NCBI GenBank assembly: GCA_965364735.1
Contig: CBDTYW010000035.1
Coordinates: forward strand, 1-19,613
Reading direction: 5' to 3'
DNA from: CBDTYW01 sp965364735
GTDB taxonomy: Bacteria; Actinomycetota; Nitriliruptoria; Nitriliruptorales; Nitriliruptoraceae
DNA length: 19,613 nt
Each line of letters opens with the position of its first letter. Position 1 is the stretch's first letter. Shown here piece by piece: positions 1 through 6,422 of the stretch. A program made the position numbers and the translations under genes. Under the pieces are notes generated by a model. The model did not search any database and had not been told where the DNA came from. It saw only the letters and a list, made by a program, of their open reading frames with translations.

Positions 1-318
1 ACGCCGGCTGAGCAGGTCAGCGTCAGCAACATCCGCTGGGCCACCGGCAGCATCCTGCTCGGCGGCCGCTACGTCGACGCGTGGGTCGAGGTCCGCGACG
101 AGGCCGGCAACGTCGTCGACGGCGCGGATGTCCAGGTGCGCTTCTCCCGCAACGGCTCCGCCCAGAGCACGCAGTCCGAAGGCACCGCGACCAACGGCGA
201 GGCGTACTTCCAGAACAACGGCGTGAGCGCCGGGTGCTGGAGCCTCGAGGTGCTCTCGATCACCACGACGAGCGGCGGCTTCGACGGGGCGACCCCGGCG
301 AACGAGTACTGCTTCTGA
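1..318 (+). CDS. C-terminal fragment of a secreted Ig-like-fold protein (5' end outside window)
   Basis: Frame 1 is open from the first base to a TGA at 316-318, giving 105 residues of a larger protein. The segment has alternating hydrophobic/polar strands (YVDAWVEVRDEAGNVVDGADVQVRFS) followed by TNGEAYF, the pattern of a bacterial Ig-like or carboxypeptidase-regulatory-like beta sandwich. Two cysteines (GCWSLEV and the terminal NEYCF) lie near the end and could form a disulfide, which suits an extracytoplasmic location. In actinobacteria such domains often end secreted serine proteases or other exported enzymes, but the catalytic part is not in the window, so no function is assigned. The gene is convergent with the response regulator at 371-1027, and a hairpin lies between them. 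Confidence 0.75.
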   Translation, partial: TPAEQVSVSNIRWATGSILLGGRYVDAWVEVRDEAGNVVDGADVQVRFSRNGSAQSTQSEGTATNGEAYFQNNGVSAGCWSLEVLSITTTSGGFDGATPANEYCF

Positions 319-335
319 CCCACATCAGAAGCCGG

Positions 336-367
336 ACGGGCCTCGTGACCTCGGTCGCGGGGCCCGT
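336..367. terminator. Bidirectional hairpin terminator between convergent genes
   Basis: ACGGGCC (336-342) pairs with GGCCCGT (361-367). The interior can extend pairing through TGACC/GGTCG around a small loop. It sits 17 bases after the stop of the Ig-like gene and 3 bases beyond the stop of the convergent response regulator. The plus-strand tail reads TTCCTC. It can serve both genes because the stem is symmetrical. Confidence 0.6.
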
Positions 368-370
368 TCC

Positions 371-1027
371 TCACTCCTCCCAACGCTCGGCGCGGGCACG
401 GCGGTCCGCGAGGTAGGCCGCTGCCTCGGCACGTCGACCGACCTCCAGCTTCGACAGGATCGATGACACGTAGTTCTTGATCGTCTTCTCGGCGAGGTGG
501 ATCTGCTCGCCGATCTCGCGGTTCGTCCGACCGTCGGCGATGTATTCCAGGATGCGCAGCTCCGTCGGCGTGAGCCGCGCGAGCATCGGGTCCTCGGTCG
601 GCTCCGGGTTGCGGATCCGCTCCAGCACACGGGCCGTCACGAGCGGGTCGAGGATGGACTCCCCCGCCCCGACCCGACGGACCGCGCCCACCAGCTCCTC
701 ACCACGCACCTGCTTCAGCAGGAAGCCGGCAGCACCAGCCATGATCGAGTTGAAGAGGGCCTCGTCGTCGCTGTAGGAGGTCAGCATCAGCACTGCGGTC
801 TCGGGGCGCCTCGAACGGATCTCCCGGCATGCCTCGACCCCGGTCCCGTCCGGCATCCGCACGTCCATCACGATGACGTCGGGCTCGAACGTCGCAGCGC
901 GGCTGATCGCCTCGGCGACGTTCTCGGCCTCCACGACGACCTCGAGGTCCTCCTGCCGTTCGAGCAGCATGCGCAGGCCCTGTCGGACGACCTCGTGGTC
1001 GTCGACGAGCATGATCCGGATCGTCAT
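371..1027 (-). CDS. NarL/LuxR-family response regulator, DosR/DevR-like
   Basis: This 218-residue DNA-binding response regulator would receive a phosphoryl group from the kinase encoded just upstream. The receiver domain (about 3-120) shows the acidic pair D9/D10, the phosphoacceptor D55 in VIVMDVRMPDG, T83 and K105. These correspond well to D54, T82 and K104 of mycobacterial DosR. A linker leads to a LuxR-type helix-turn-helix (about 150-215: LTPTELRILEYIADGRTN, then EKTIKNYVSSILSKL), where the KNYVS recognition-helix pattern is that of DosR. The ATG (1027-1025) overlaps the kinase TGA as ATGA, so the two are translationally coupled. Family assignment is firm; equivalence to DosR and its regulon is inferred. 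It may bind the palindrome at 2235-2248. Confidence 0.95.
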   Translation of the reverse strand: MTIRIMLVDDHEVVRQGLRMLLERQEDLEVVVEAENVAEAISRAATFEPDVIVMDVRMPDGTGVEACREIRSRRPETAVLMLTSYSDDEALFNSIMAGAAGFLLKQVRGEELVGAVRRVGAGESILDPLVTARVLERIRNPEPTEDPMLARLTPTELRILEYIADGRTNREIGEQIHLAEKTIKNYVSSILSKLEVGRRAEAAAYLADRRARAERWEE

Positions 1028-2154
1028 GGCGTGCTCCGTTCGAAGGACAGGCGGACGGTCGTGCCGTGTCCGGGAGATGATTGCACGTCGAAGGTGCCAC
1101 CTGCACCCTTGACCCGGGCGACGATGTTGTCGAGACCGCGCCCGACGCGTGGTGACTCGGGGTCGAACCCGTAGCCGTCGTCGATGACCTCCACCTCGAT
1201 GCGCTCCACCCCTTCGTCGAGACGGACGCTCACCTCCTCGGCGCCGCTGTGGCGGGCCGCGTTGCTGAGCAGCTCTCCGACGACCATCTCGATGTCGTCG
1301 ACGAGCGCGAGCGAGAGGTGCCGCTCCCGCGAACCCGCGAGTTCGAGCGCCGGGCGGTGCCCGGTGACGGCTTCGTGGTTGCGCGCGAGACGCACGATGC
1401 GCTCGGCCAGGGACGCCGCCGGCTCCAGCTCGCTGTGCAGGTCGTGGGTGAGGTTGCGCAGCTGCCCGATGACTCGCTGGAGCGTGGTGATGCTGCTCTC
1501 GATGGCCGCCGCGGTGGCCGCGTCCGTCGTCCCGTCGGCAGATGCGTCCAGCGTCATGGTCACGCCGAAGAGCGACTGGATCGTGCGGTCATGGAGGTCC
1601 CGGGCGATCCGGTCCCGCTCGCGCTGCACGGCGCGCGCGCGCTCGACGCGACGACTCCGGAACGCGGCGATCGCAGCGCCCACCATCGCGGCGAGCACCG
1701 TCACGACCTGCGCGTCCGCGTCGTCGAAGTCCGTCGGCTTCTCGGTGAGGTACAGGTTGCCGAACACGGTGCCGTCGGAGCGGACCGGCACGCCGAGGAA
1801 GTTGCCCATGGGCGGATGGTGTTCCGGGAAGCCCACGGACGCCGGGTGGTCGCCGACGCGGTGCAGGCGGAGCATCTCCGGGCGCCGGACGAGGACGCCG
1901 AGGACGCCACCGCCTCGCGGGAGCGATCCGATCGCCGCGACCTCGTCATCGTCCATGCCCGCGTGGATGAACTGCTCCAGGTGCTCGTCGTCGCCGATCA
2001 CGCCCAGCGCCGCGTAGCGAGCTCCCGTCAGCTCGCGCGCGATCTCGCAGGCGCCGTGGAGCAGCCCGTCGAGGTCGTCGCCGCTCGCCAGCGCGTCGGC
2101 GGCCTGCGCCAGCGCGCTGACGGAACCGCTCGGCATCCCCACCTGTCCATGCAT
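1024..2154 (-). CDS. DosS/DevS-like sensor histidine kinase with a single GAF domain
   Basis: The protein has 376 residues when started at ATG 2154, preceded by AAGGG six bases upstream. The reading frame stays open much further upstream, but that extension would cross the divergent gene at 2305 and looks like shadow sequence. Domains in order: GAF (about 13-165), HisKA_3 dimerisation helix with phosphoacceptor H188 (RDRIARDLHDR), and an HATPase domain with N-box ELLSNAARHS (N298), DDGYGF and GRGLDN. Within GAF, FPEHHPPM...FGNLYL matches the first GAF of mycobacterial DosS. H113 sits where the proximal heme ligand H149 should be and Y135 where distal Y171 should be, with the same spacing of 22. 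That predicts a heme-based gas or redox sensor. DosS has two GAF domains; only one is present here. Confidence 0.93.
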   Translation of the reverse strand: MHGQVGMPSGSVSALAQAADALASGDDLDGLLHGACEIARELTGARYAALGVIGDDEHLEQFIHAGMDDDEVAAIGSLPRGGGVLGVLVRRPEMLRLHRVGDHPASVGFPEHHPPMGNFLGVPVRSDGTVFGNLYLTEKPTDFDDADAQVVTVLAAMVGAAIAAFRSRRVERARAVQRERDRIARDLHDRTIQSLFGVTMTLDASADGTTDAATAAAIESSITTLQRVIGQLRNLTHDLHSELEPAASLAERIVRLARNHEAVTGHRPALELAGSRERHLSLALVDDIEMVVGELLSNAARHSGAEEVSVRLDEGVERIEVEVIDDGYGFDPESPRVGRGLDNIVARVKGAGGTFDVQSSPGHGTTVRLSFERSTP

Positions 2155-2234
2155 GACCGGCCCTTCAGGCTCGACTTCGGCGACATTCTGGCCCACACCG
2201 CCCCGTCGTGCTGCGCCCGTCTGCCCGTGGGGCC

Positions 2235-2248
2235 GGGACCTTCGGCCC
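2235..2248. promoter_or_regulatory. Candidate DosR-type operator
   Basis: GGGACCTTCGGCCC matches 11 of 14 core positions of the DosR consensus GGGACTWWAGTCCC, including both outer half-sites except one base. It lies in the 150-base divergent gap between the kinase gene (start 2154) and the PPOX gene (start 2305). Its centre falls about 40 bases before the start point predicted from the -10 box at 2269-2274, a typical activator position. The match is by eye in GC-rich DNA, so chance is a real alternative. Confidence 0.4.
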
Positions 2249-2268
2249 TGTCGGGCTGCCGACGGCTG

Positions 2269-2274
2269 CATAAT
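2269..2274 (+). promoter_or_regulatory. Candidate -10 element for the PPOX-family gene
   Basis: CATAAT matches five of six bases of TATAAT and is one of the few AT-rich hexamers in this region. There is no recognisable -35 at the normal spacing, as expected for an activator-dependent promoter. A start near 2281 would give a leader of about 24 bases carrying the ribosome-binding site ACAGGAG (2292-2298). Confidence 0.45.
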
Positions 2275-2304
2275 GGTTGCAGTCCACTCACACAGGAGCA
2301 TCCC

Positions 2305-2712
2305 ATGACCGCCATCGACCACGCTGGCCTCGAGGTCATCGACGCCGGCGAGTGCTTGGAGCTGATCGACTCCGTTCCCGTCGGGCGAGTCGCCTGGGTC
2401 GACCAGGGCTCGCCGGTCATCCTCCCCGTCAATCACCGTCGGGTCGGAGGCGTGATCGTCTTCCGTACCGCGAGCGGCACCAAGCTGGGGGCCGCGATGA
2501 TGTCCGCCGCCGTGGCGTTCGAGGTCGATGACTTCGACCGTCACGAGCACACCGGCTGGAGCGTGCTCGTGACCGGGATCGCGGACGTCGTCGAGGACGA
2601 GGCCGAGATCGAGAAGTACGAGGCCCTCGGCCTTCGGCCGTGGGCGGACAGCGAGGAACGACCGTTCTGGGTGCGCATCCGCGCCGACATGATCACGGGC
2701 CGTCGAACCTGA
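2305..2712 (+). CDS. Pyridoxamine 5'-phosphate oxidase (PPOX)-family flavoprotein
   Basis: The protein has 135 residues, starting at ATG 2305 with AGGAG six bases upstream. It has the short split-barrel pattern of the Pyridox_ox_2/NimA-related group: GRVAWVDQGSPVILPVNH (28-44), IVFRTASGTKL (51-61), VAFEVDDFD (70-78) and TGWSVLVTG (83-91). Such proteins bind FMN, F420 or sometimes heme. The actual substrate cannot be read from sequence, and true pyridoxine biosynthesis is unlikely at this length. It is divergent from the sensor-kinase/regulator operon, shares its control region with a candidate DosR box, and so may be a target of that system; some mycobacterial DosR regulons contain PPOX-fold members. 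It converges on the M15 gene with only three bases between the stop codons. Confidence 0.9.
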   Translation: MTAIDHAGLEVIDAGECLELIDSVPVGRVAWVDQGSPVILPVNHRRVGGVIVFRTASGTKLGAAMMSAAVAFEVDDFDRHEHTGWSVLVTGIADVVEDEAEIEKYEALGLRPWADSEERPFWVRIRADMITGRRT

Positions 2713-2715
2713 CGG

Positions 2716-3669
2716 TCAGCGGCCGGTGAGGCTGAAGTGCATGTAGTCCTTGAGCGAGCTCCATCGGCCGCCCCACTTCCATCCGATCGCGTCGAACGCG
2801 CGCACCACCACGTCGCCCTCGATGATCATGCCCGTCCGGACGTTGCGACGATCGAGGTAGGCCTCGGCGCGCTCGGGGATGAGGCGGTCGGCCCCGCGGA
2901 TGTAGGGGTTGTGGAACGGGTTCAGGTCGACCGCGAGCCCGTGGGCGTGCTGTGACCAGCGTCGTCCGCCGGTCGATGCGCGACAGACGAACGCTCCTGA
3001 CCCATTGCCGTCACCGGTCGGCCAGAACGCCGGATCAGCTGGGTCGACGTCCATGAGATCCGACGGCCCAGCGATGCCGAGCTGCTCGATCGGGTAGCCG
3101 GCCTCGTGGAGCTTGCGGAACACCCCGACCAGGTTTTCCGCATGGTCGGCGTGAACCACCAGCTCGCCGGTGTGGTTCAGCCGGTCGAACCCCCAGTGGC
3201 TGACCTCCAGGTGGCGCAGGTCGTCCAGTCCCGTCGGGCAGCCGTCCTTCCACGTCGTCCGCGACGCCAGCTCCGGGGTCATCTCGGAGATCGTCATGTG
3301 GAAGGCGTCATCGGGTGGCGGCGGCAACACGTCGATGGTGAGCAGCTGCCGGTCGCGGAGCTCGGCTGGCGTGGGCAGGATCTCTCCCAGGCCGTTCGGC
3401 TGTCGGGTCAGGCGGAGCGTGCCCAGCCATGCGGGGCGCTGGTGTCGCACGTCGACGACGCGGCGCGCGTCGGTCTGGTCGGCCCTCAGCGCCGTCAGCA
3501 CGGCGCCGGCGTCGAGGTCGTCCTCGGGGACCAAGGCTGGGCCCGGCGGTGGCGCCAGGGTCACGACGGGCTCGGGCATCACCAGTGAGACGTCGGCCGC
3601 CATGCCCGGAGCGCCGCCGCATGCGGCCAGGACGGCGCACGCGACGAGCCATCTGCCGCTGTGCCGCAT
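2716..3669 (-). CDS. M15-family metallopeptidase lipoprotein (D-Ala-D-Ala carboxypeptidase-like), paralog 1
   Basis: This 317-residue protein starts at ATG 3669 behind GGAGGAAGG, six bases upstream. The N-terminus is a lipoprotein signal (VACAVLAAC, lipobox LAAC, C17), so the mature protein is probably tethered outside the membrane. After a Pro-rich stretch (30-50), the peptidase domain carries HWGFDRLNHTGELVVHAD (158-175), DGNGSGAFVCR (220-230) and the zinc motif SQHAHGLAVD (H241, D248). It ends in KWGGRWSSLKDYMHFS, with likely catalytic D308 and third zinc ligand H311. All M15 metal and catalytic residues are present. The expected role is cleavage of peptidoglycan stem peptides or cross-links; D,D- versus L,D-specificity is not resolved. 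A paralog lies at 8085-9134. An inverted repeat overlaps the promoter region. Confidence 0.92.
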   Translation of the reverse strand: MRHSGRWLVACAVLAACGGAPGMAADVSLVMPEPVVTLAPPPGPALVPEDDLDAGAVLTALRADQTDARRVVDVRHQRPAWLGTLRLTRQPNGLGEILPTPAELRDRQLLTIDVLPPPPDDAFHMTISEMTPELASRTTWKDGCPTGLDDLRHLEVSHWGFDRLNHTGELVVHADHAENLVGVFRKLHEAGYPIEQLGIAGPSDLMDVDPADPAFWPTGDGNGSGAFVCRASTGGRRWSQHAHGLAVDLNPFHNPYIRGADRLIPERAEAYLDRRNVRTGMIIEGDVVVRAFDAIGWKWGGRWSSLKDYMHFSLTGR

Positions 3670-3698
3670 CGCTGACCTTCCTCCGTCGTCGCCCGTGG

Positions 3699-3704
3699 AG
3701 GGTA
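3699..3704 (-). promoter_or_regulatory. Candidate -10 element for the M15 gene
   Basis: On the minus strand this reads TACCCT (TAnnnT), 30 bases before the M15 ATG. The -35 position falls inside the inverted repeat at 3711-3729 and does not resemble TTGACA. This is weak evidence. Confidence 0.25.
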
Positions 3705-3710
3705 GGCGAG

Positions 3711-3729
3711 GTCCCGGGCCAGCCGGGAC
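3711..3729. promoter_or_regulatory. Inverted repeat, candidate operator between divergent M15 and multicopper oxidase genes
   Basis: GTCCCGG (3711-3717) and CCGGGAC (3723-3729) are perfect 7-base arms around GCCAG. The repeat lies 42 bases from the M15 start and 61 bases from the oxidase start, in the only intergenic space shared by the two genes. It could be an operator for a dimeric regulator controlling one or both. No regulator gene is adjacent, and the binding protein is unknown. Confidence 0.4.
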
Positions 3730-3789
3730 GTCTGGCCCTGCGAGGCCCCGACCTTCGCCACTGACCTGCGGGCACCGACGAGGCGACCG

Positions 3790-5199
3790 TTGCGTTTCAC
3801 ACCTCGACCGGAGTCTCGATTGTCCTCTGTCACCGATGAACACACGAGCGACGACCTCGGCGTCCGTTGGGCGACGTCGATCCCGCTCATCCTCTCGGCC
3901 GCCGCGGCGCTGCTCGCCATCATGGCGGTCGGCGCGGCGCTCTCGAACAGCGGGGGCACGAGCTCGGTCGCCGTCGGCTCGCCGAACAGCGCCGGCGCCA
4001 CCGCAGCGATCCAGCTCAGCGAGTTCGCCATCCTCGGACCCACGTCGCTGTCCGCGGGCACCACGCTGAACGTGAACAACACCGGCTCGACCCCCCACGA
4101 CCTCGCCATCCGCAACACCTCCCTCGCGACCCCCGAGATCGGCCCCGGAGGCTCCGCGCAGCTCGACCTGTCGAGCCTCGGCGAAGGCTCGTACGAGTGG
4201 TTCTGCCAGGTTGCCGGTCACGAGGGCGCCGGGATGGTCGGGCAGTTCACCCTCGGTGGAGCTGACGCCGGGATGGACCACGGCGCGGGCGGGATGGACA
4301 TGCCGACCACGGCCGACATGGAAGCTGCGATGGAGGCCTCCCTCGCAGCCTTCCCGGCCGAGACCGAAGGCCTCGGCGCTCAGGTCATGGAGCCCGAGAT
4401 CCTCGCGGACGGCACCAAGCTCTACGAGCTGGTCGTCGACGAGGTTCGCTGGGAGGTCGAGCCCGGCAAGATCGTCGACGCCCTCGGCTACAACGGCCAG
4501 GTGCCCGGTCCGACGCTCAAGATCGACATCGGCGACTCGGTGATCATCCGCGTCGTGAACAACCTCGACGAGGAGGGCACGAGCCTGCACCCGCACGGCC
4601 TGAAGGACCACGCGCTCGCGATCGACGGGGTCACGTTCATCACCCAGGATCCGATCGCCCCGGGCGAGAGCTTCGACTACGCGTTCGTCGCGGACCAGCC
4701 CGCCGTGTCGATGTACCACTCGCACCACATGAGCCTGCACCAGGTCCTCAACGGGCTCGCGGGCAGCATGATCATCGGTGACTGGGCGGACATCGCCGGC
4801 GTCGAAGGTGTCGTCGACGAGATCGTCATGGTCACCAACGATGCGGGGAACCTCGGCTTCACGCTCAACGGCAAGTCGTTCCCCGCGACCACGCCGTACT
4901 CGTACACCGCCGGCGACAAGATCATCGTCCACTACTACAACGAAGGCCTGATGTCGCACCCGATGCACCTGCACAACCAGAAGGGCACGGTCATCGCGAA
5001 GGACGGCTACCTCCTCAACAGCCCGTACGACTTCGACACGATCAACGTCGCACCGGGCGAGCGCTACACGGTGGTCTACGACCTGAAGACCCCCGGCACC
5101 TGGGTCTGGCACTGCCACATCCTGAGCCACGTCAAGCGCGCCGACGGGACGATGTTCGGGATGCTCACCGCGGTCATCATCGAGGAGCAGGTCGCATGA
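3790..5199 (+). CDS. Multicopper oxidase with N-terminal blue-copper domain
   Basis: The protein has 469 residues if translation starts at TTG 3790 (GAGG six bases upstream). A second TTG at 3820 with GGAG before it is equally plausible. A membrane segment (about 27-52) anchors an external protein. Residues 72-156 form a plastocyanin-like cupredoxin with ligands H103, C139, H144 and M149. After a Met/His/Gly-rich linker (161-177), a two-domain oxidase follows. Copper motifs are LHPHG (H267, H269), YHSHH (H310, H312), HPMHLH (H390, H393, H395) and HCHILSH (H441, C442, H443, H447). The type-1 cysteine is only in the last domain, as in small-laccase-type enzymes; the axial Met is M455 or M458. 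It should oxidise a substrate with O2 as acceptor. Its stop overlaps the next start (ATGA), so the two are co-translated. Confidence 0.93.
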   Translation: MRFTPRPESRLSSVTDEHTSDDLGVRWATSIPLILSAAAALLAIMAVGAALSNSGGTSSVAVGSPNSAGATAAIQLSEFAILGPTSLSAGTTLNVNNTGSTPHDLAIRNTSLATPEIGPGGSAQLDLSSLGEGSYEWFCQVAGHEGAGMVGQFTLGGADAGMDHGAGGMDMPTTADMEAAMEASLAAFPAETEGLGAQVMEPEILADGTKLYELVVDEVRWEVEPGKIVDALGYNGQVPGPTLKIDIGDSVIIRVVNNLDEEGTSLHPHGLKDHALAIDGVTFITQDPIAPGESFDYAFVADQPAVSMYHSHHMSLHQVLNGLAGSMIIGDWADIAGVEGVVDEIVMVTNDAGNLGFTLNGKSFPATTPYSYTAGDKIIVHYYNEGLMSHPMHLHNQKGTVIAKDGYLLNSPYDFDTINVAPGERYTVVYDLKTPGTWVWHCHILSHVKRADGTMFGMLTAVIIEEQVA

Positions 5200-6404
5200 C
5201 ACGTGCTCGAGTTCTCGTGCTGGGCGGCAACTTCGCGGGACTGACCGCTGCGCTTGCCGTCCAGCACGAGCTCGACGGCGACGTGGATGTCCATGTCGTC
5301 TCCGCGTCGGATCACTTCCTCTTCACCCCCTCGCTCATCTGGCTGCCGTTCGGCAAGCGACGAGCCGAGGACATCACGTTCCCCCTCGCGCCGACCTTCG
5401 CCGCCCACGACATCGAGTTCACGCACGCCGCGGCGACGAGGATCGACCTCGACGGCCGCAAGGTCGAGACGACAGCCGGGGTCGTCGACTACGACTACCT
5501 CGTGATCGCCACCGGCTCCCGGCCGGACCTCACCACGGTGGCGGGGATCGGCGAGGACGGGCCGGCACACCACATCTCGACGCTCGACGCGGCAACCCGC
5601 GCAGGCGTCGGGTGGCGCGCGCTGGTGAAGAACCCGGGCCCGGTCGTCATCGGGGCAGCACAGGGGGCCAGCTGCTTCGGCGCGTCCTACGAGTACCTCT
5701 TCAACGTCGCGCACCAGCTCAAGCGTGCAGGGCTCGACGACCGTGTCACCCTCACCTACGTCTCCCCCGAGCCATTCCTCGGGCACTTCGGGATCGGCGG
5801 CCTTCCGCACGGAGAGACGCTGCTGCGGACGTTCATGAAGCGCGCCCACATCGAGCATGTGGTCGACACCGGGATCTCGGAGATCGGCGACAGCCGGATC
5901 TCGTTGACGAACGGCCGGCGACTCGAGTACCGCTACGCCATGGTCATGCCGCCGTTCCTCGGCCAGCAGGTGATCGCCGACGTCCCGGAGATCGCTGACG
6001 ACACCGGCTGCGTCCGGGTCCGCGAGACCTATCAGACCAAGACGCGTGACGAGGTCTACGCGGTGGGCGTCGCTGCCGCGGTCGACGTGCCCTGGACCTC
6101 CGCGGTCCCCGTCGGGATCCCGAAGACCGGGTTCCCGAGCGAACAACAGGCCCGCGCCGCCGCGCGCAACATCGCGGCGCAGGTGCGGGGCGACGCCCCC
6201 GAGGCTCACACGGCCTTCGGCGAGATGCCGGCCGTCTGCATCATGGACGCGGGCAACAACGGCGTCCTGATCCTCGCCGACCGGATGCTCCCGCCCCGCA
6301 AGCATGGGGTGATGGTCCCCGGCCCGCAGTCACACGGGCTGAGGGTCGCCTTCGAGAAGTACTCCCTCTGGAAGGCACAACACGGCTACGTCAACCTGCC
6401 GTGA
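5196..6404 (+). CDS. Sulfide:quinone oxidoreductase-like FAD protein
   Basis: This 402-residue pyridine-nucleotide-disulfide-oxidoreductase-fold protein begins with the FAD-binding strand RVLVLGGNFAGL (5-16) and has the second motif YLVIATGSRPD (101-111). QGASCFGASYEYLF (156-169) carries C160, the redox cysteine context typical of sulfide:quinone reductases. C348 (MPAVCIMD) is near the position of the second conserved cysteine, and C272 is a third candidate. The C-terminus FEKYSLWKAQHGY (386-398) is also the SQR pattern, where it helps monotopic membrane binding. The likely reaction is oxidation of sulfide to sulfane sulfur with electrons passed to quinone. A related quinone reductase without sulfide activity cannot be excluded. 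It overlaps the multicopper oxidase by four bases, which suggests a shared pathway. The downstream neighbour is convergent, with 18 bases between. Confidence 0.88.
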   Translation: MTRARVLVLGGNFAGLTAALAVQHELDGDVDVHVVSASDHFLFTPSLIWLPFGKRRAEDITFPLAPTFAAHDIEFTHAAATRIDLDGRKVETTAGVVDYDYLVIATGSRPDLTTVAGIGEDGPAHHISTLDAATRAGVGWRALVKNPGPVVIGAAQGASCFGASYEYLFNVAHQLKRAGLDDRVTLTYVSPEPFLGHFGIGGLPHGETLLRTFMKRAHIEHVVDTGISEIGDSRISLTNGRRLEYRYAMVMPPFLGQQVIADVPEIADDTGCVRVRETYQTKTRDEVYAVGVAAAVDVPWTSAVPVGIPKTGFPSEQQARAAARNIAAQVRGDAPEAHTAFGEMPAVCIMDAGNNGVLILADRMLPPRKHGVMVPGPQSHGLRVAFEKYSLWKAQHGYVNLP

Positions 6405-6422
6405 GGCAGCAGCGACTCGGCG

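Noticed and set aside
2155..2550. Extension of the sensor kinase frame upstream of ATG 2154
   Set aside because: The extra 132 residues overlap the well-supported PPOX gene on the other strand, have no domain character, and a good ribosome-binding site precedes ATG 2154.
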